DNA of 64,000 nt from NCBI GenBank assembly GCA_951801245.1, contig CATOMC010000008.1, positions 1-64,000 of the forward strand, given 5' to 3'. Positions within the stretch are counted from its first letter, which is position 1. Each line of letters starts with the position of its first letter. Positions 36,232 through 43,914 of the stretch are shown one piece after another. The notes below the pieces were generated by a model. The model did not search any database. It had not been told where the DNA came from and worked only from the letters and a program-made list of their open reading frames with translations. The position numbers and the translations under genes are program-made. The stretch comes from an uncultured Lachnospiraceae bacterium. Lineage in GTDB: Bacteria > Bacillota_A > Clostridia > Lachnospirales > Lachnospiraceae.

Positions 36232-37080
36232 CTAACCCTTAACCGCACCTGCAACCACACCTTCAATGATATGCTTCTGGCAGGTCAGATAGAAGATAAC
36301 GATCGGAATAATGGAAAGTACCAGCATAGCCATCAGAGCACCCATATCCTTATTACCATTAGAACCTACTAACATCTGTACTACGACCGGAATCGTCTTA
36401 TATTTGGTACTGATACCGATGACCAGATACGGAAGCAAAAAGTCGTTCCAGATCCACATAGCTTCCAGGATTGCTACCGTAATTGCCGTGGGTTTCAAGA
36501 TTGGGAACACTACACCAAAAAACGTCCGAAGCGGTGTACATCCATCGATCATGGCTGCCTCCTCAATCTCGAGAGGAACCGATTTGATAAATCCGGAAAA
36601 CATAAAGATACATAATCCGGCGCCAAATCCCAGATAAAGTACACACATGCCAAGCGGGTTTTTCAGGTGGAACGTATCCGCCAGGCTGCTCATCGTGAAC
36701 ATGACCATCTGGAAAGGCACGATCGTGGAGAAAGCAAACATATAATATAATCCACTTGTCAGTTTAGACTTCACCCTGGTAATATAATAAGCCGTCATGG
36801 ATGTAAAGAGGATCAGCATCAGCACTGACACAATGGTGATGAAAAAGGACCATCCAATGGCACTTAAGAGTCCGGTCTTGATCAGGCCGTTCACATAGTT
36901 GGTCATACCGGAGAAGGTCTCACTGTTTGGCAGTGAAAAAGGATCCTTACTGATGAAAAATTTACCCTTAAAAGAGTTATTCACAATGAAAAACAACGGA
37001 TACAGCACTACCACTGTGAGTGCACACAATATCAGGAAAAATATTTTATTTAAAGTTCTGGAAGTTTTGGTCTGTGTCAT
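36232..37080 (-). CDS. Maltodextrin-type ABC permease, MalG-like
   Basis: A 282-residue inner-membrane permease with six helices, the first at about residues 12-32. The ATPase-docking loop is EIEEAAMIDGCTPLRTFFGVVFPILKPT, with the classic EAA...G, and the C-terminus ends EGVVAGAVKG, typical of MalG. It pairs with the MalF-like permease; their reading frames share one base (TAATG). No ATPase is encoded here, so a shared MsmX/MalK-type ATPase elsewhere is presumably used. Confidence 0.9.
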   Translation of the reverse strand: MTQTKTSRTLNKIFFLILCALTVVVLYPLFFIVNNSFKGKFFISKDPFSLPNSETFSGMTNYVNGLIKTGLLSAIGWSFFITIVSVLMLILFTSMTAYYITRVKSKLTSGLYYMFAFSTIVPFQMVMFTMSSLADTFHLKNPLGMCVLYLGFGAGLCIFMFSGFIKSVPLEIEEAAMIDGCTPLRTFFGVVFPILKPTAITVAILEAMWIWNDFLLPYLVIGISTKYKTIPVVVQMLVGSNGNKDMGALMAMLVLSIIPIVIFYLTCQKHIIEGVVAGAVKG

Positions 37081-37925
37081 TATTGTTCTACCTCCTTACT
37101 TCTTGTTAAGGAAAGCTGCACAAGTGCTATGACTGCTACCAGGATAAAGAATACCACCGCTTTCGCCTGGCCGACACCCTCATAGCCTGTTTTCCCATAA
37201 AAGGTATCATAAATATTCAGTGCAAGCATCTGTGTCTTATTCATCGGTGCACCATTTGTCAGCGCTTTGTTCTGATCGAACAGTTTAAAGCTGTTTGACA
37301 AGGTCAGGAACATACAGATTGTTACGGAAGACATGACCATGGGAAGTTTTACCTTGATCAGGGTCTGCCAGCCTGTAGCGCCGTCAATCTTGGCCGCTTC
37401 TATCAGATCAGTGGGTACATTTTGAAGACCTGCGATATAGATGATCATCATGTAGCCAATCATTTGCCAGTTCATCAGAATAACCAAACCCCAGAAACCA
37501 TATTTGGCATCCGCCACAATGGTCGTCTCGTACCGGTAGAGGATCGCATTGATCATCTGCTGCCATGTATAGCCGAGTACGATACCGCCGATCAGGTTCG
37601 GCATAAAGAATACCGTACGGAAGATATTCGTTCCTTTCATTTTTCTTGTGAGCAGTAACGCAATGCAGAATGCAAATAAATTAATGGAAAGCACGCTCAC
37701 TATAGTAAACAGAAATGTAAATCCTGCCGCTCTCAAAAATCCCTGCCCACTCTCAAATGCCTTTATGTAGTTCTGAAAACCGACAAAGTGCGCATTCTTT
37801 ACCGTGGTAAACTCACAGAAGGACAGGTACACACCTTGAACAAAAGGAATGATAAAGGCAAAGGCAAAAGCAATGAGCGTAGGTAAAGTAAATACTAAAA
37901 AATATTTTTTTAATGATTTTTCCAT
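37080..37925 (-). CDS. Maltodextrin-type ABC permease, MalF-like
   Basis: A 281-residue inner-membrane permease with six helices. The docking loop reads PTDLIEAAKIDGATGWQTLIKVKLPMV. Compared with E. coli MalF it lacks the extra periplasmic domain, as is normal in Gram-positive relatives. The start at 37925 is used because AAAGGAG lies about 12 bases upstream. A double hairpin and a second hairpin separate it from the binding-protein gene, which probably lowers permease expression relative to the binding protein. Confidence 0.9.
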   Translation of the reverse strand: MEKSLKKYFLVFTLPTLIAFAFAFIIPFVQGVYLSFCEFTTVKNAHFVGFQNYIKAFESGQGFLRAAGFTFLFTIVSVLSINLFAFCIALLLTRKMKGTNIFRTVFFMPNLIGGIVLGYTWQQMINAILYRYETTIVADAKYGFWGLVILMNWQMIGYMMIIYIAGLQNVPTDLIEAAKIDGATGWQTLIKVKLPMVMSSVTICMFLTLSNSFKLFDQNKALTNGAPMNKTQMLALNIYDTFYGKTGYEGVGQAKAVVFFILVAVIALVQLSLTRSKEVEQ

Positions 37926-37953
37926 ACGATTGCCGGGCTCCTTTCTATCATAG

Positions 37954-37997
37954 ACCATCGCTTGTCAGCGACGGTACAGAGAATGCTTCGCATTCTC
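37954..37997. repeat. Double-hairpin intergenic module, copy 1
   Basis: Hairpin A: ACCATCGCT pairs with AGCGACGGT (one mismatch) at 37954-37975. Hairpin B: GAGAATGC pairs with GCATTCTC around TTC at 37979-37997. The spacing and the whole of hairpin B are repeated at 43151-43196, and a decayed copy lies at 44522-44562. Downstream DNA (CATTCTCCTTACAT) also recurs near 48739. Confidence 0.75.
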
Positions 37998-38047
37998 CTT
38001 ACATGTTTTACGCTGTTTCGAACTCCGCTTTGTGGATTTAGATATGA

Positions 38048-38083
38048 GAAAGCGCCCCGCAACTCCGAGCTGCGAAGCGCTTC
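38048..38083 (-). terminator. Intercistronic hairpin after the binding-protein gene
   Basis: On the minus strand GAAGCGC and CGCA pair with TGCG and GCGCTTTC in a long interrupted stem. It is GC-rich but is followed by TCATATC rather than a T run, so it should be a leaky terminator or 3'-end stabiliser between the abundant binding protein and the permeases. Confidence 0.55.
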
Positions 38084-38128
38084 CATGATATTTCTTTATG
38101 GTTACGTCTTATAATATCCTATGATGCC

Positions 38129-39571
38129 TTAGTTTGCTGTTGCCGACTTCTCCTCAGCCCATCTTGTCACGACTGTATTCTTAACGTCATCCCAGGTCAT
38201 GTTGCCGTTGCAGTACTCAAGTAAAGCTGCACCGAAATCATCCTTGAAATCCTGGCTAGGGAAGATGGTGAAGTTCCAGCTTACAGAAGTCTTACCACTT
38301 TCCATGGATGCATACATCTCTTTTGCAAGAGGATCACTGGGCTTCTCAGCATCTGTAAAGGTGGAGAAAGGTGCTGCGTTACCGAGGGTGTTGACCATAG
38401 CATTCTTACCTTCGTCGGAAGAGATCATCCATGCTACAAAATCTTCCGTTGCTTTGATATCAGCAGGATCTGCCTGGCTGTTGATGCACCAGAAGTTCTC
38501 TGTACCGATACATAAGCCCTGCTTATCCTCACCGGATACGCCTGTGTAGATAGGCATGAACTTCACATTTGCTTCTTCCACTGTGTTGCCGTCTACCTCT
38601 GAGATCTGGCCCCATGCCCAGTTACCGTTCTGTACCATCGCACACTCGCCAAGTGCGAACTCAGCCATGGAATCCGTCACTGCCTTGCTTCCTAACAGCG
38701 TAGGAGCGCAGGTGGAGTTGTTGATATATAAATCGAAAATGTTCTTGAAGTTGTCGCTGTAACTGAACTCAAGCGCATCTGTATCTGTGATGCCTTTGTC
38801 CTTCAACTCATAGTAAACAGGAAGGTTTGCAAGGTGTGTCTGCCATCTCCAGTCCTCACCGGGAAGTAAAGAAGTAGATGCGAATACGCCGGTGATGCCA
38901 AGATCATCTTTCTTCGCCTGCATATCTTCTACAACTGCCTTTAACTTATCGAAGCTGTTAATCTCGTCAATGCTTGTTGCTGCCGCACCGTCCATAGCGA
39001 AGTATGCCTGCATGATCGCATCGTTGTAGATGATGCCGTATGCTTCTACTGTATAAGGAACACCATAAGGCTTACCGTCTTCACCATATACAGCAAGGCT
39101 CTGGTCAGACAGATTCTTGAACAACTCTGTATTGGACAGATCCATGCAGTAGTCTTTCCAGGAGCTGTAACCCACAGGTCCGTTAACCTGGAATAAAGTA
39201 GGTGCATCGCTGCCTGCGATCTCGGACTTTAATACTTCTTCGTAAGTACCGCTTGCCGCTGTTACTACCTTAACATCTACTCCTGTTGCTGCCGTATAGT
39301 CAGATGCGATCTGCTGCCACTGCTCATCAACCTCAGGCTTGAAATTCAGGTAGTATACAGAACCGCCCTCTGCGCTTGCTGCCGGTGCTTCTGTTCCTGA
39401 CTCTTCTGCTGCCGGTGCTTCTGCTGCCGGTTCCTCTGCCGCCGGTTCCTCCGCTGCCGGTTCCTCCGCTGCCGGTGCTTCTGCTGCCGGTTCAGAACCG
39501 CCGCCGCAGCCTGCCAACATAGTGGAAATCATCGCTGCACAGAGTAATGTGCTTACCATTTTCTTTTTCAT
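38129..39571 (-). CDS. Maltodextrin-type extracellular solute-binding lipoprotein
   Basis: A 480-residue receptor of the MalE/family 1 type. The signal peptide MKKKMVSTLLCAAMISTMLAGC ends in a lipobox LAGC with the lipidated Cys at residue 22. A linker of about 40 residues built from repeated PAAEE/PAAEA units follows. The globular part shows DEQWQQIASDYTAATGVDVKV, GVPYTVEAYGIIYND, GECAMVQNGNWAWGQ and DFVAWMISSDEGKN, typical of sugar receptors. It heads a module with two permeases, MalQ and a LacI regulator, so maltodextrin is the likely ligand. A strong promoter with repeated sites lies directly upstream. Confidence 0.92.
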   Translation of the reverse strand: MKKKMVSTLLCAAMISTMLAGCGGGSEPAAEAPAAEEPAAEEPAAEEPAAEAPAAEESGTEAPAASAEGGSVYYLNFKPEVDEQWQQIASDYTAATGVDVKVVTAASGTYEEVLKSEIAGSDAPTLFQVNGPVGYSSWKDYCMDLSNTELFKNLSDQSLAVYGEDGKPYGVPYTVEAYGIIYNDAIMQAYFAMDGAAATSIDEINSFDKLKAVVEDMQAKKDDLGITGVFASTSLLPGEDWRWQTHLANLPVYYELKDKGITDTDALEFSYSDNFKNIFDLYINNSTCAPTLLGSKAVTDSMAEFALGECAMVQNGNWAWGQISEVDGNTVEEANVKFMPIYTGVSGEDKQGLCIGTENFWCINSQADPADIKATEDFVAWMISSDEGKNAMVNTLGNAAPFSTFTDAEKPSDPLAKEMYASMESGKTSVSWNFTIFPSQDFKDDFGAALLEYCNGNMTWDDVKNTVVTRWAEEKSATAN

Positions 39572-39613
39572 TCTTTTTTCCTCTCCCTTTCAAATAAAAA
39601 GTTAATTGGTTTT

Positions 39614-39650
39614 CGGTAACGATATCGGTAATGTTGCCGGTAACGTTTCC
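39614..39650. promoter_or_regulatory. Three 12-bp-spaced direct repeats downstream of the promoter (candidate LacI sites)
   Basis: CGGTAAC, CGGTAAT and CGGTAAC begin at 39614, 39626 and 39638, exactly 12 bp apart. The last is also part of GGTAACGTTTCC (39639-39650), a nearly perfect dyad centred on CG, the typical form of a LacI-family operator. The array lies just downstream of the predicted transcription start (about 39658), where a repressor would block elongation or initiation. Confidence 0.65.
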
Positions 39651-39664
39651 GTTTCTATGGGTTA

Positions 39665-39693
39665 AGCATAACACCCTACTGTCATTTTGACAA
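39665..39693 (-). promoter_or_regulatory. Promoter of the maltodextrin module
   Basis: On the minus strand TTGTCA (39693-39688) and TATGCT (39670-39665) are 17 bp apart. The leader to the binding-protein start is about 87 nt and contains the repeat array. Confidence 0.65.
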
Positions 39694-39886
39694 GAGGGTA
39701 TTTCTATTTTTTAACCTTTTCTGCTATTTTATATAGAAATCGATTGTTGTTTTTGTGCAAATCATCCAATAGGAAGGCTGCCGCACCACTATGGCAGCCT
39801 GAAGATGTCTGCTGTCCTGTGAAAGGATCGAAGCTTTCAAATAATCCCTTTACAAAGCAAAAGCTGGCACAACTACAAATGATGTA

Positions 39887-40327
39887 GTGGCGCTGAACCG
39901 TACCAGACATCTGTACAGCGCAACTATAAGGACACCGTACAGAGTATATACCAAGAAACTTCCTTTACCGGAAACGGTCAAGAAGGCAGTAGGCGATTGT
40001 ATAAGAAAGGGGATGCTTGCAGACTTTTTAGCAAAAAATCGTGCGGAGGCGATAGCGGTAAGTATTTTTGAATATGACGAAGAAGAACATATGAAGAGCG
40101 GACGGAAAAAATGACGCGAAATCGGACGCGAAGAAGGACGGAAAGCGGGACTCATTGAAGGACGCATGGCTGGTCATAAGGAGGGGTTCAAAGAAAGTGC
40201 CGACAATCTTGCCCAACCGCTCAAATCCTTGGTGGATGCCGGAAAGGCCGAGGAGGTGAATCGTGTCCTTTCCGACAACGTCTACAGAAAGCAGCTATAC
40301 CGGGAATATTTTTCAGGAAACGAATAA
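39887..40327 (+). pseudogene. Rpn-family recombination-promoting nuclease remnant
   Basis: The C-terminal part reads LPLPETVKKAVGDCIRKGML then ADFLAKNRAEAIAVSIFEYDEEEHMKSGRKK, a very good match to Rpn/transposase_31 proteins (IxxCIxxGILADFLxxNRAEVxxVSIxEYDEExH). A TGA at 40112-40114 interrupts it, after which the same frame continues with REIGREEGRKAGLIEGRMAG and the tail to a TAA at 40327. In another frame, around 39916-39939, QRNYKDTV is the usual N-terminal block. The nuclease core between these pieces is deleted. Intact proteins are about 300 residues. Confidence 0.8.
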
Positions 40328-40396
40328 TCCCGGCTGTCCCTGATTATTCTGCCGCAATTTCCTATAACGATCCGGGTGGCAAAAGGTTCTCTACCC

Positions 40397-41224
40397 CTAT
40401 AACGTAAGAAATGGTATCATCTCCCGCACGGAGCGAAAGATCAGGTGCGGCACCGTCTCAGACGTCTCCACATCCTCAAGGGAAGCCTCTCCGCTTAAGA
40501 CCAGCACGCTCTTAAGCCCATGGTTTCTGCCTGCGGCAATGTCTGTATAGAGTCTGTCACCCACCATCGCAATACATCCCCGCTCTGTATTGACCCTAGT
40601 AGTCAAATATTCTATGATATCTTCATTGGGTTTCCCAATGATCCTGTCCGGATAGCGGAACGCTGATGCATGGATAAACGCATGGATCGCACCCGCATCC
40701 GGAATAAATCCTGTTTCTGTCGGACAGTTATAATCGGGATGCGTCGCCAGATAAGGCAATCCTGACCGCACATGATCACATACCTTACACATCTTGGCAT
40801 AATCAAGCGTAGTGTCAAAGGCTGTCACCACCACGTCCGGATGTTCCTCCTCCAGAACAATCCCTGCCTGCATAAATTCTTCCTGCAGCAGCGGATTGCC
40901 CAGAAGAAATACGCTGGCGCCCGGGAAATGGTTCTTTAGATAATATATCGTTGCCTGCCCGGAAGTGACAATCTTGTCCTCTCCCACAGTAAGTCCCATC
41001 CGCCCAAGCTTCTCCACATAGACTGCCGCATTTTTGGAAGAATTGTTGGTCAGAAACACATAATTTCTGCCCGATTCCTCAATTGTTGAAAGAAACTGTC
41101 GGGCGCCGTCTATCCACTTCTCTCCCAGATAGATGGTGCCGTCCATATCCAGTGCGAAACATTCTACCTGGGACAAAATCCCTTCCGTATCCTCATTTAC
41201 CCTGGGAATCTGTATCTGCATCAT
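40397..41224 (-). CDS. HAD-IIA (NagD-like) sugar-phosphatase
   Basis: A 275-residue HAD hydrolase. Motif I FALDMDGTIYLGEKWIDGA, the TNNSSKNAAVYVEKL block, VVTAFDTTLDYAKM, the GxPDAGAIHAF cap contact, GKPNEDIIEYL and motif IV MVGDRLYTDIAAGRNHG are all diagnostic for the HAD-IIA group that includes NagD and p-nitrophenyl phosphatases. The physiological substrate is unknown. Its start overlaps the stop of the upstream HAD gene (41221-41224), so the two are translationally coupled. Confidence 0.9.
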   Translation of the reverse strand: MMQIQIPRVNEDTEGILSQVECFALDMDGTIYLGEKWIDGARQFLSTIEESGRNYVFLTNNSSKNAAVYVEKLGRMGLTVGEDKIVTSGQATIYYLKNHFPGASVFLLGNPLLQEEFMQAGIVLEEEHPDVVVTAFDTTLDYAKMCKVCDHVRSGLPYLATHPDYNCPTETGFIPDAGAIHAFIHASAFRYPDRIIGKPNEDIIEYLTTRVNTERGCIAMVGDRLYTDIAAGRNHGLKSVLVLSGEASLEDVETSETVPHLIFRSVREMIPFLTL

Positions 41225-42042
41225 TCCACTCCAATCTGATCTATCACTTGTTTACCAATCTCTGACAGTATTTTCATCACCCCCGCCTCCTCATTCGACG
41301 GCGCAATATATTTAGCCGCCTCCTTCAGACCGGGATGCGCATTACTCATCGCATAACTCTCCGTACACTGCCGTATCATGCTCTCATCATTCAGGAAATC
41401 CCCAAATGCCATACACGCATCGGCCTCTATCTGATAACGTTCCTGCAAAAACTGCAGAGCCGCACCCTTATTCACTTCTTTATTGGCAATATCCAGCCAG
41501 CAGTCCCCCGACAAAAGCACATTCACTCTCTCCGGTATGTCCTTTAAACCCTCATAATAAGTAACCGCACTATGGTCTTCGATAAATACCGCCATCTTGA
41601 TAATCTTATCTTTCTCCATACAGCTTTGCAGATCATCCGTAAATTCCAGTCTCGCATAATACATATGCGCGTTTTTCTCTGCCTCTTCACTGCCATGCCG
41701 CATATAAGCCGACTTCACACCGCACAGAATGACCGCATGACCATCCCTGCTATGAAAACGCTCCATGCAGGCATTCACATCTTCCGTTTCCATCGTATTG
41801 GTGTAGAGAAAGGCCCCCTTATCCGCCACCAGTCCGCCATTGTCGGCTATATAGAGCATTTTGTCTGCCGCCTTATGAAAAAGCTTATACATATTATAAT
41901 ACTGCCTGCCGCTCGCGATCACCGTCCTGATTTCCGGGTGCTCACAGACCCATTCCTCAAATCCTGCAGGAACTTCCTTGCGGGAATTGAGCAGTGTGCC
42001 GTCCAGATCCGTGACCACAAGCCTGATTGTTTTATCCTCCAT
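41221..42042 (-). CDS. Cof-type HAD hydrolase
   Basis: A 273-residue HAD-IIB (Cof/YidA-like) hydrolase. Motifs: VVTDLDGTLLNSRKEV, VIASGRQYYNM, ADNGGLVADKG, NKGAALQFLQERY with the catalytic Lys, and CMAFGDFLNDESMI. Members dephosphorylate sugar phosphates or flavin precursors; the substrate is not predictable. The start at 42042 is chosen because GGAGG lies nine bases upstream; another ATG six bases earlier is too close to it. It leads a two-gene HAD operon behind a strong promoter. Confidence 0.9.
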   Translation of the reverse strand: MEDKTIRLVVTDLDGTLLNSRKEVPAGFEEWVCEHPEIRTVIASGRQYYNMYKLFHKAADKMLYIADNGGLVADKGAFLYTNTMETEDVNACMERFHSRDGHAVILCGVKSAYMRHGSEEAEKNAHMYYARLEFTDDLQSCMEKDKIIKMAVFIEDHSAVTYYEGLKDIPERVNVLLSGDCWLDIANKEVNKGAALQFLQERYQIEADACMAFGDFLNDESMIRQCTESYAMSNAHPGLKEAAKYIAPSNEEAGVMKILSEIGKQVIDQIGVE

Positions 42043-42107
42043 TGTCATTGTCCTCCACGATTCCGCCATGCGGATTCTCAAATACTGTAAAGTATCCGCT
42101 TTTCACT

Positions 42108-42135
42108 ATTATAGCAAGCCAAAGGCATATGTCAA
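42108..42135 (-). promoter_or_regulatory. Strong promoter of the HAD gene pair
   Basis: On the minus strand a perfect TTGACA (42135-42130) and a perfect TATAAT (42113-42108) are separated by 16 bp, with TGC forming an extended -10. This is the best consensus promoter in the window. Confidence 0.8.
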
Positions 42136-42387
42136 TCAGTGACATCTGTCTCAAATCCCCTGGTCTTGCGGGCATGGTCTCATCAATGATACATTTCCTT
42201 TCTTTCTGATCCCGCAAGTGATACAATGGACGCAGGATCAGCATCCTGCGTCCCAAGAATTACTTCGTAATTCTTCTGATACCGCCTGGGATTACTGCTT
42301 CTGAATCTTTGCTTCCATAAATATAACACTCTGCATCTCAGGCTTCTCTCTACCGTTCCTGCTGATGCCGCGAAAGGAGAATTCCCT
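42136..42387. repeat. Intergenic region with tandem hairpins at 42228-42275
   Basis: GGACGCAGGAT pairs perfectly with ATCCTGCGTCC (42228-42253), directly followed by AAGAATTAC/GTAATTCTT around TTC (42255-42275). The tandem layout and the TTC loop resemble the double-hairpin module although the stem sequences differ. CTTGCGGG and CCCGCAAG form a longer-range pair around them upstream. Nothing else is recognised before the gene at 42388, which has GAAAGGAG as its ribosome binding site. Confidence 0.6.
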
Positions 42388-43149
42388 ATGAAAGAACAAC
42401 TCTATACCATCCCCTTAAACGACGCCATAAACGCCCAAGATGAATGTCCCTTCTGCTTCATCGAAAGAAACGTGGAACAGGATCTTCTGGACTTTGTCTT
42501 AGGCTCCGGCTCCTCCTACATGGAAAGCGATGTGCGCGAACAGACGGACCGAGCCGGCTTCTGCCGGAACCACTTTAAGAAAATGTTCGACTACGGCAAT
42601 ACGCTGGGCAATGCCTGGATCCTGAAAACGCATTATTTACAAATGCAGCGTGAACTGCAGGCTCAGATCAAAGCCTTTAAACCTGGCAAAACTTCTTTGA
42701 AAGATAAATTCAAAAAACAGACCGATCGCCAGAATCCCATCGGTATCTGGGTTGCGGAAAAGGAACAATCCTGCTATATCTGCAAACGCTATGCAGACAC
42801 ATATGACCGCTATCTTGACACCTTCTTTGTCATGTACAAAAAGGATCAGGAGTTCCGGGACAAAGTGCAACACAGCAAAGGATTCTGCCTGCATCATTTC
42901 GGTGACTTATGCGAGGCCGCAGACAGCCGCCTGGGCGATAAAGAAAAGGCCGAATTTTATAACATGGTATTCCCGCTCATGGAACAAAACATGGCGCGTC
43001 TTGGTGAAGATGTCTCCTGGCTGGTGGAGAAATTCGACTACCGCAACAAAGATGCTGACTGGAAAAACTCCAAAGATGCAATCCAGCGCGGTATGCAGAA
43101 ATTAAAAGGCGGTTATCCGGCAGATCCGCCCTATAAAATGAATAAATAA
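42388..43149 (+). CDS. DUF6062-type cysteine-rich protein
   Basis: A 253-residue cytoplasmic protein of unknown function. It contains two similar units, each a CxxC followed later by FC-x-x-HF: CPFC at residues 21-24 with FCRNHF near 58-63, and CYIC near 130-133 with FCLHHF near 170-175. The duplication suggests two metal-binding sites (zinc or iron-sulfur), which is inference. No signal peptide or membrane helix. I recognise the family as the one named DUF6062. It is a single gene transcribed against its neighbours. Confidence 0.75.
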   Translation: MKEQLYTIPLNDAINAQDECPFCFIERNVEQDLLDFVLGSGSSYMESDVREQTDRAGFCRNHFKKMFDYGNTLGNAWILKTHYLQMQRELQAQIKAFKPGKTSLKDKFKKQTDRQNPIGIWVAEKEQSCYICKRYADTYDRYLDTFFVMYKKDQEFRDKVQHSKGFCLHHFGDLCEAADSRLGDKEKAEFYNMVFPLMEQNMARLGEDVSWLVEKFDYRNKDADWKNSKDAIQRGMQKLKGGYPADPPYKMNK

Positions 43150-43150
43150 C

Positions 43151-43196
43151 GAATCGAGCGCCTATGCGTTCGATTCAGAGAATGCTTCGCATTCTC
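43151..43196. repeat. Double-hairpin intergenic module, copy 2
   Basis: Hairpin A: GAATCGAGCGC pairs with GCGTTCGATTC (11 bp with one G-U) at 43151-43176. Hairpin B: GAGAATGC/GCATTCTC around TTC at 43178-43196, identical to copy 1. It lies directly after the DUF6062 gene and could act as its transcript end, though a T run is lacking. Confidence 0.75.
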
Positions 43197-43273
43197 CCAT
43201 AACATCAAATTAGGCGGTCAGGTTGTGTGGCCTGACCGCCTGAATAATTTACTATGTCTGTGCGCTTTCTATC

Positions 43274-43648
43274 TTACATAGCATCCATGGAGCCATCGTT
43301 GTCATCATCATCGAAGAACTCTTCCACTTTCTCTTCTGCCTTCTCCTCGACTTTCTGCGCTGCCTCTTTAGCGCAGCCTACGACCTTCTCGGACACATCC
43401 GCTTTCTCAGCACTTATGCCTTCCTTAAATTCGTCAGCCTTCTGCAGATCCAGATCGACATAATTACGCTCTGCCTCCTTGGCCGCCCCTTCTTCGTCCA
43501 AATCCTCGTCAAAGTTATCAAAGTCGTCATCGTCATCAAAATCATCATCCACGAGAGCATCTTTACTCTTGAGATAATAATATGCTCCCGCCGCCACGGC
43601 GCCAAGAGCCGCTGTCATCATTAAAACCTTACCAAATTTCTTCGCCAT
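43274..43648 (-). CDS. Membrane-anchored acidic hypothetical protein
   Basis: A 124-residue protein with an N-terminal hydrophobic segment (VLMMTAALGAVAAGAYYYL, residues 8-26) flanked by lysines, then a strongly acidic region with two poly-Asp stretches (near residues 34-42 and at the C-terminus) joined by an Ala/Glu/Lys helix that is probably coiled coil. No lipobox. It resembles small envelope-associated proteins common in this group of bacteria; the function is unknown. Confidence 0.75.
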   Translation of the reverse strand: MAKKFGKVLMMTAALGAVAAGAYYYLKSKDALVDDDFDDDDDFDNFDEDLDEEGAAKEAERNYVDLDLQKADEFKEGISAEKADVSEKVVGCAKEAAQKVEEKAEEKVEEFFDDDDNDGSMDAM

Positions 43649-43731
43649 CAGTGTTCTCCTTTCACCGTCTCTTATACCATTATATTAATACTATTTTGTG
43701 AAAATGAAAAGGGAATATGTACAAAAAAAGT

Positions 43732-43766
43732 AAAAAAGGTAAATTCCTTCGGAATTAACCTTTTTT
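43732..43766. terminator. Symmetric hairpin in a divergent intergenic region
   Basis: AAAAAAGGT-AATTCC pairs with GGAATT-ACCTTTTTT around TTC, with A/T tracts on both sides, so it looks like a bidirectional terminator. Yet both flanking genes point away from it (43648 leftwards, 43915 rightwards). It may insulate the two promoters or act in a longer leader. Confidence 0.6.
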
Positions 43767-43841
43767 CTCTTGCGGCAATTAACCTTTATCCACAACATCT
43801 TGTACTTAAAATATTTCTCCAAACTAGTTTTTCGCAGGACA

Positions 43842-43870
43842 TTGAATCCTTCCCGTATTTATGTTATAGT
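43842..43870 (+). promoter_or_regulatory. Promoter of the TetR-family gene
   Basis: TTGAAT (43842-43847) and TATAGT (43865-43870) are 17 bp apart. The predicted start, about 43877, falls inside the operator-like dyad that follows. Confidence 0.7.
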
Positions 43871-43872
43871 AT

Positions 43873-43895
43873 AAATCGACCAAAAAGGTCAATTT
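43873..43895. promoter_or_regulatory. Probable TetR autoregulatory operator
   Basis: AAAT-x-GACC and GGTC-x-ATTT form a 23-bp dyad with one mismatch around five A residues, overlapping the predicted transcription start of the TetR gene. Size, symmetry and position are typical for autorepression by this family. Confidence 0.65.
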
Positions 43896-43914
43896 ATGCA
43901 GAATTGGGGAGAAC

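Noticed and set aside
38129..39571. Tandem repeat in the binding-protein gene (PAAEE units) as a mobile or CRISPR-like repeat
   Set aside because: It is an in-frame Pro-Ala-Glu linker after the lipobox, normal for Gram-positive lipoproteins.
42136..42387. T-box or other riboswitch upstream of 42388
   Set aside because: Several stems are present but no T-box AGGGTGG sequence or other conserved riboswitch core; the downstream gene is not a typical target.
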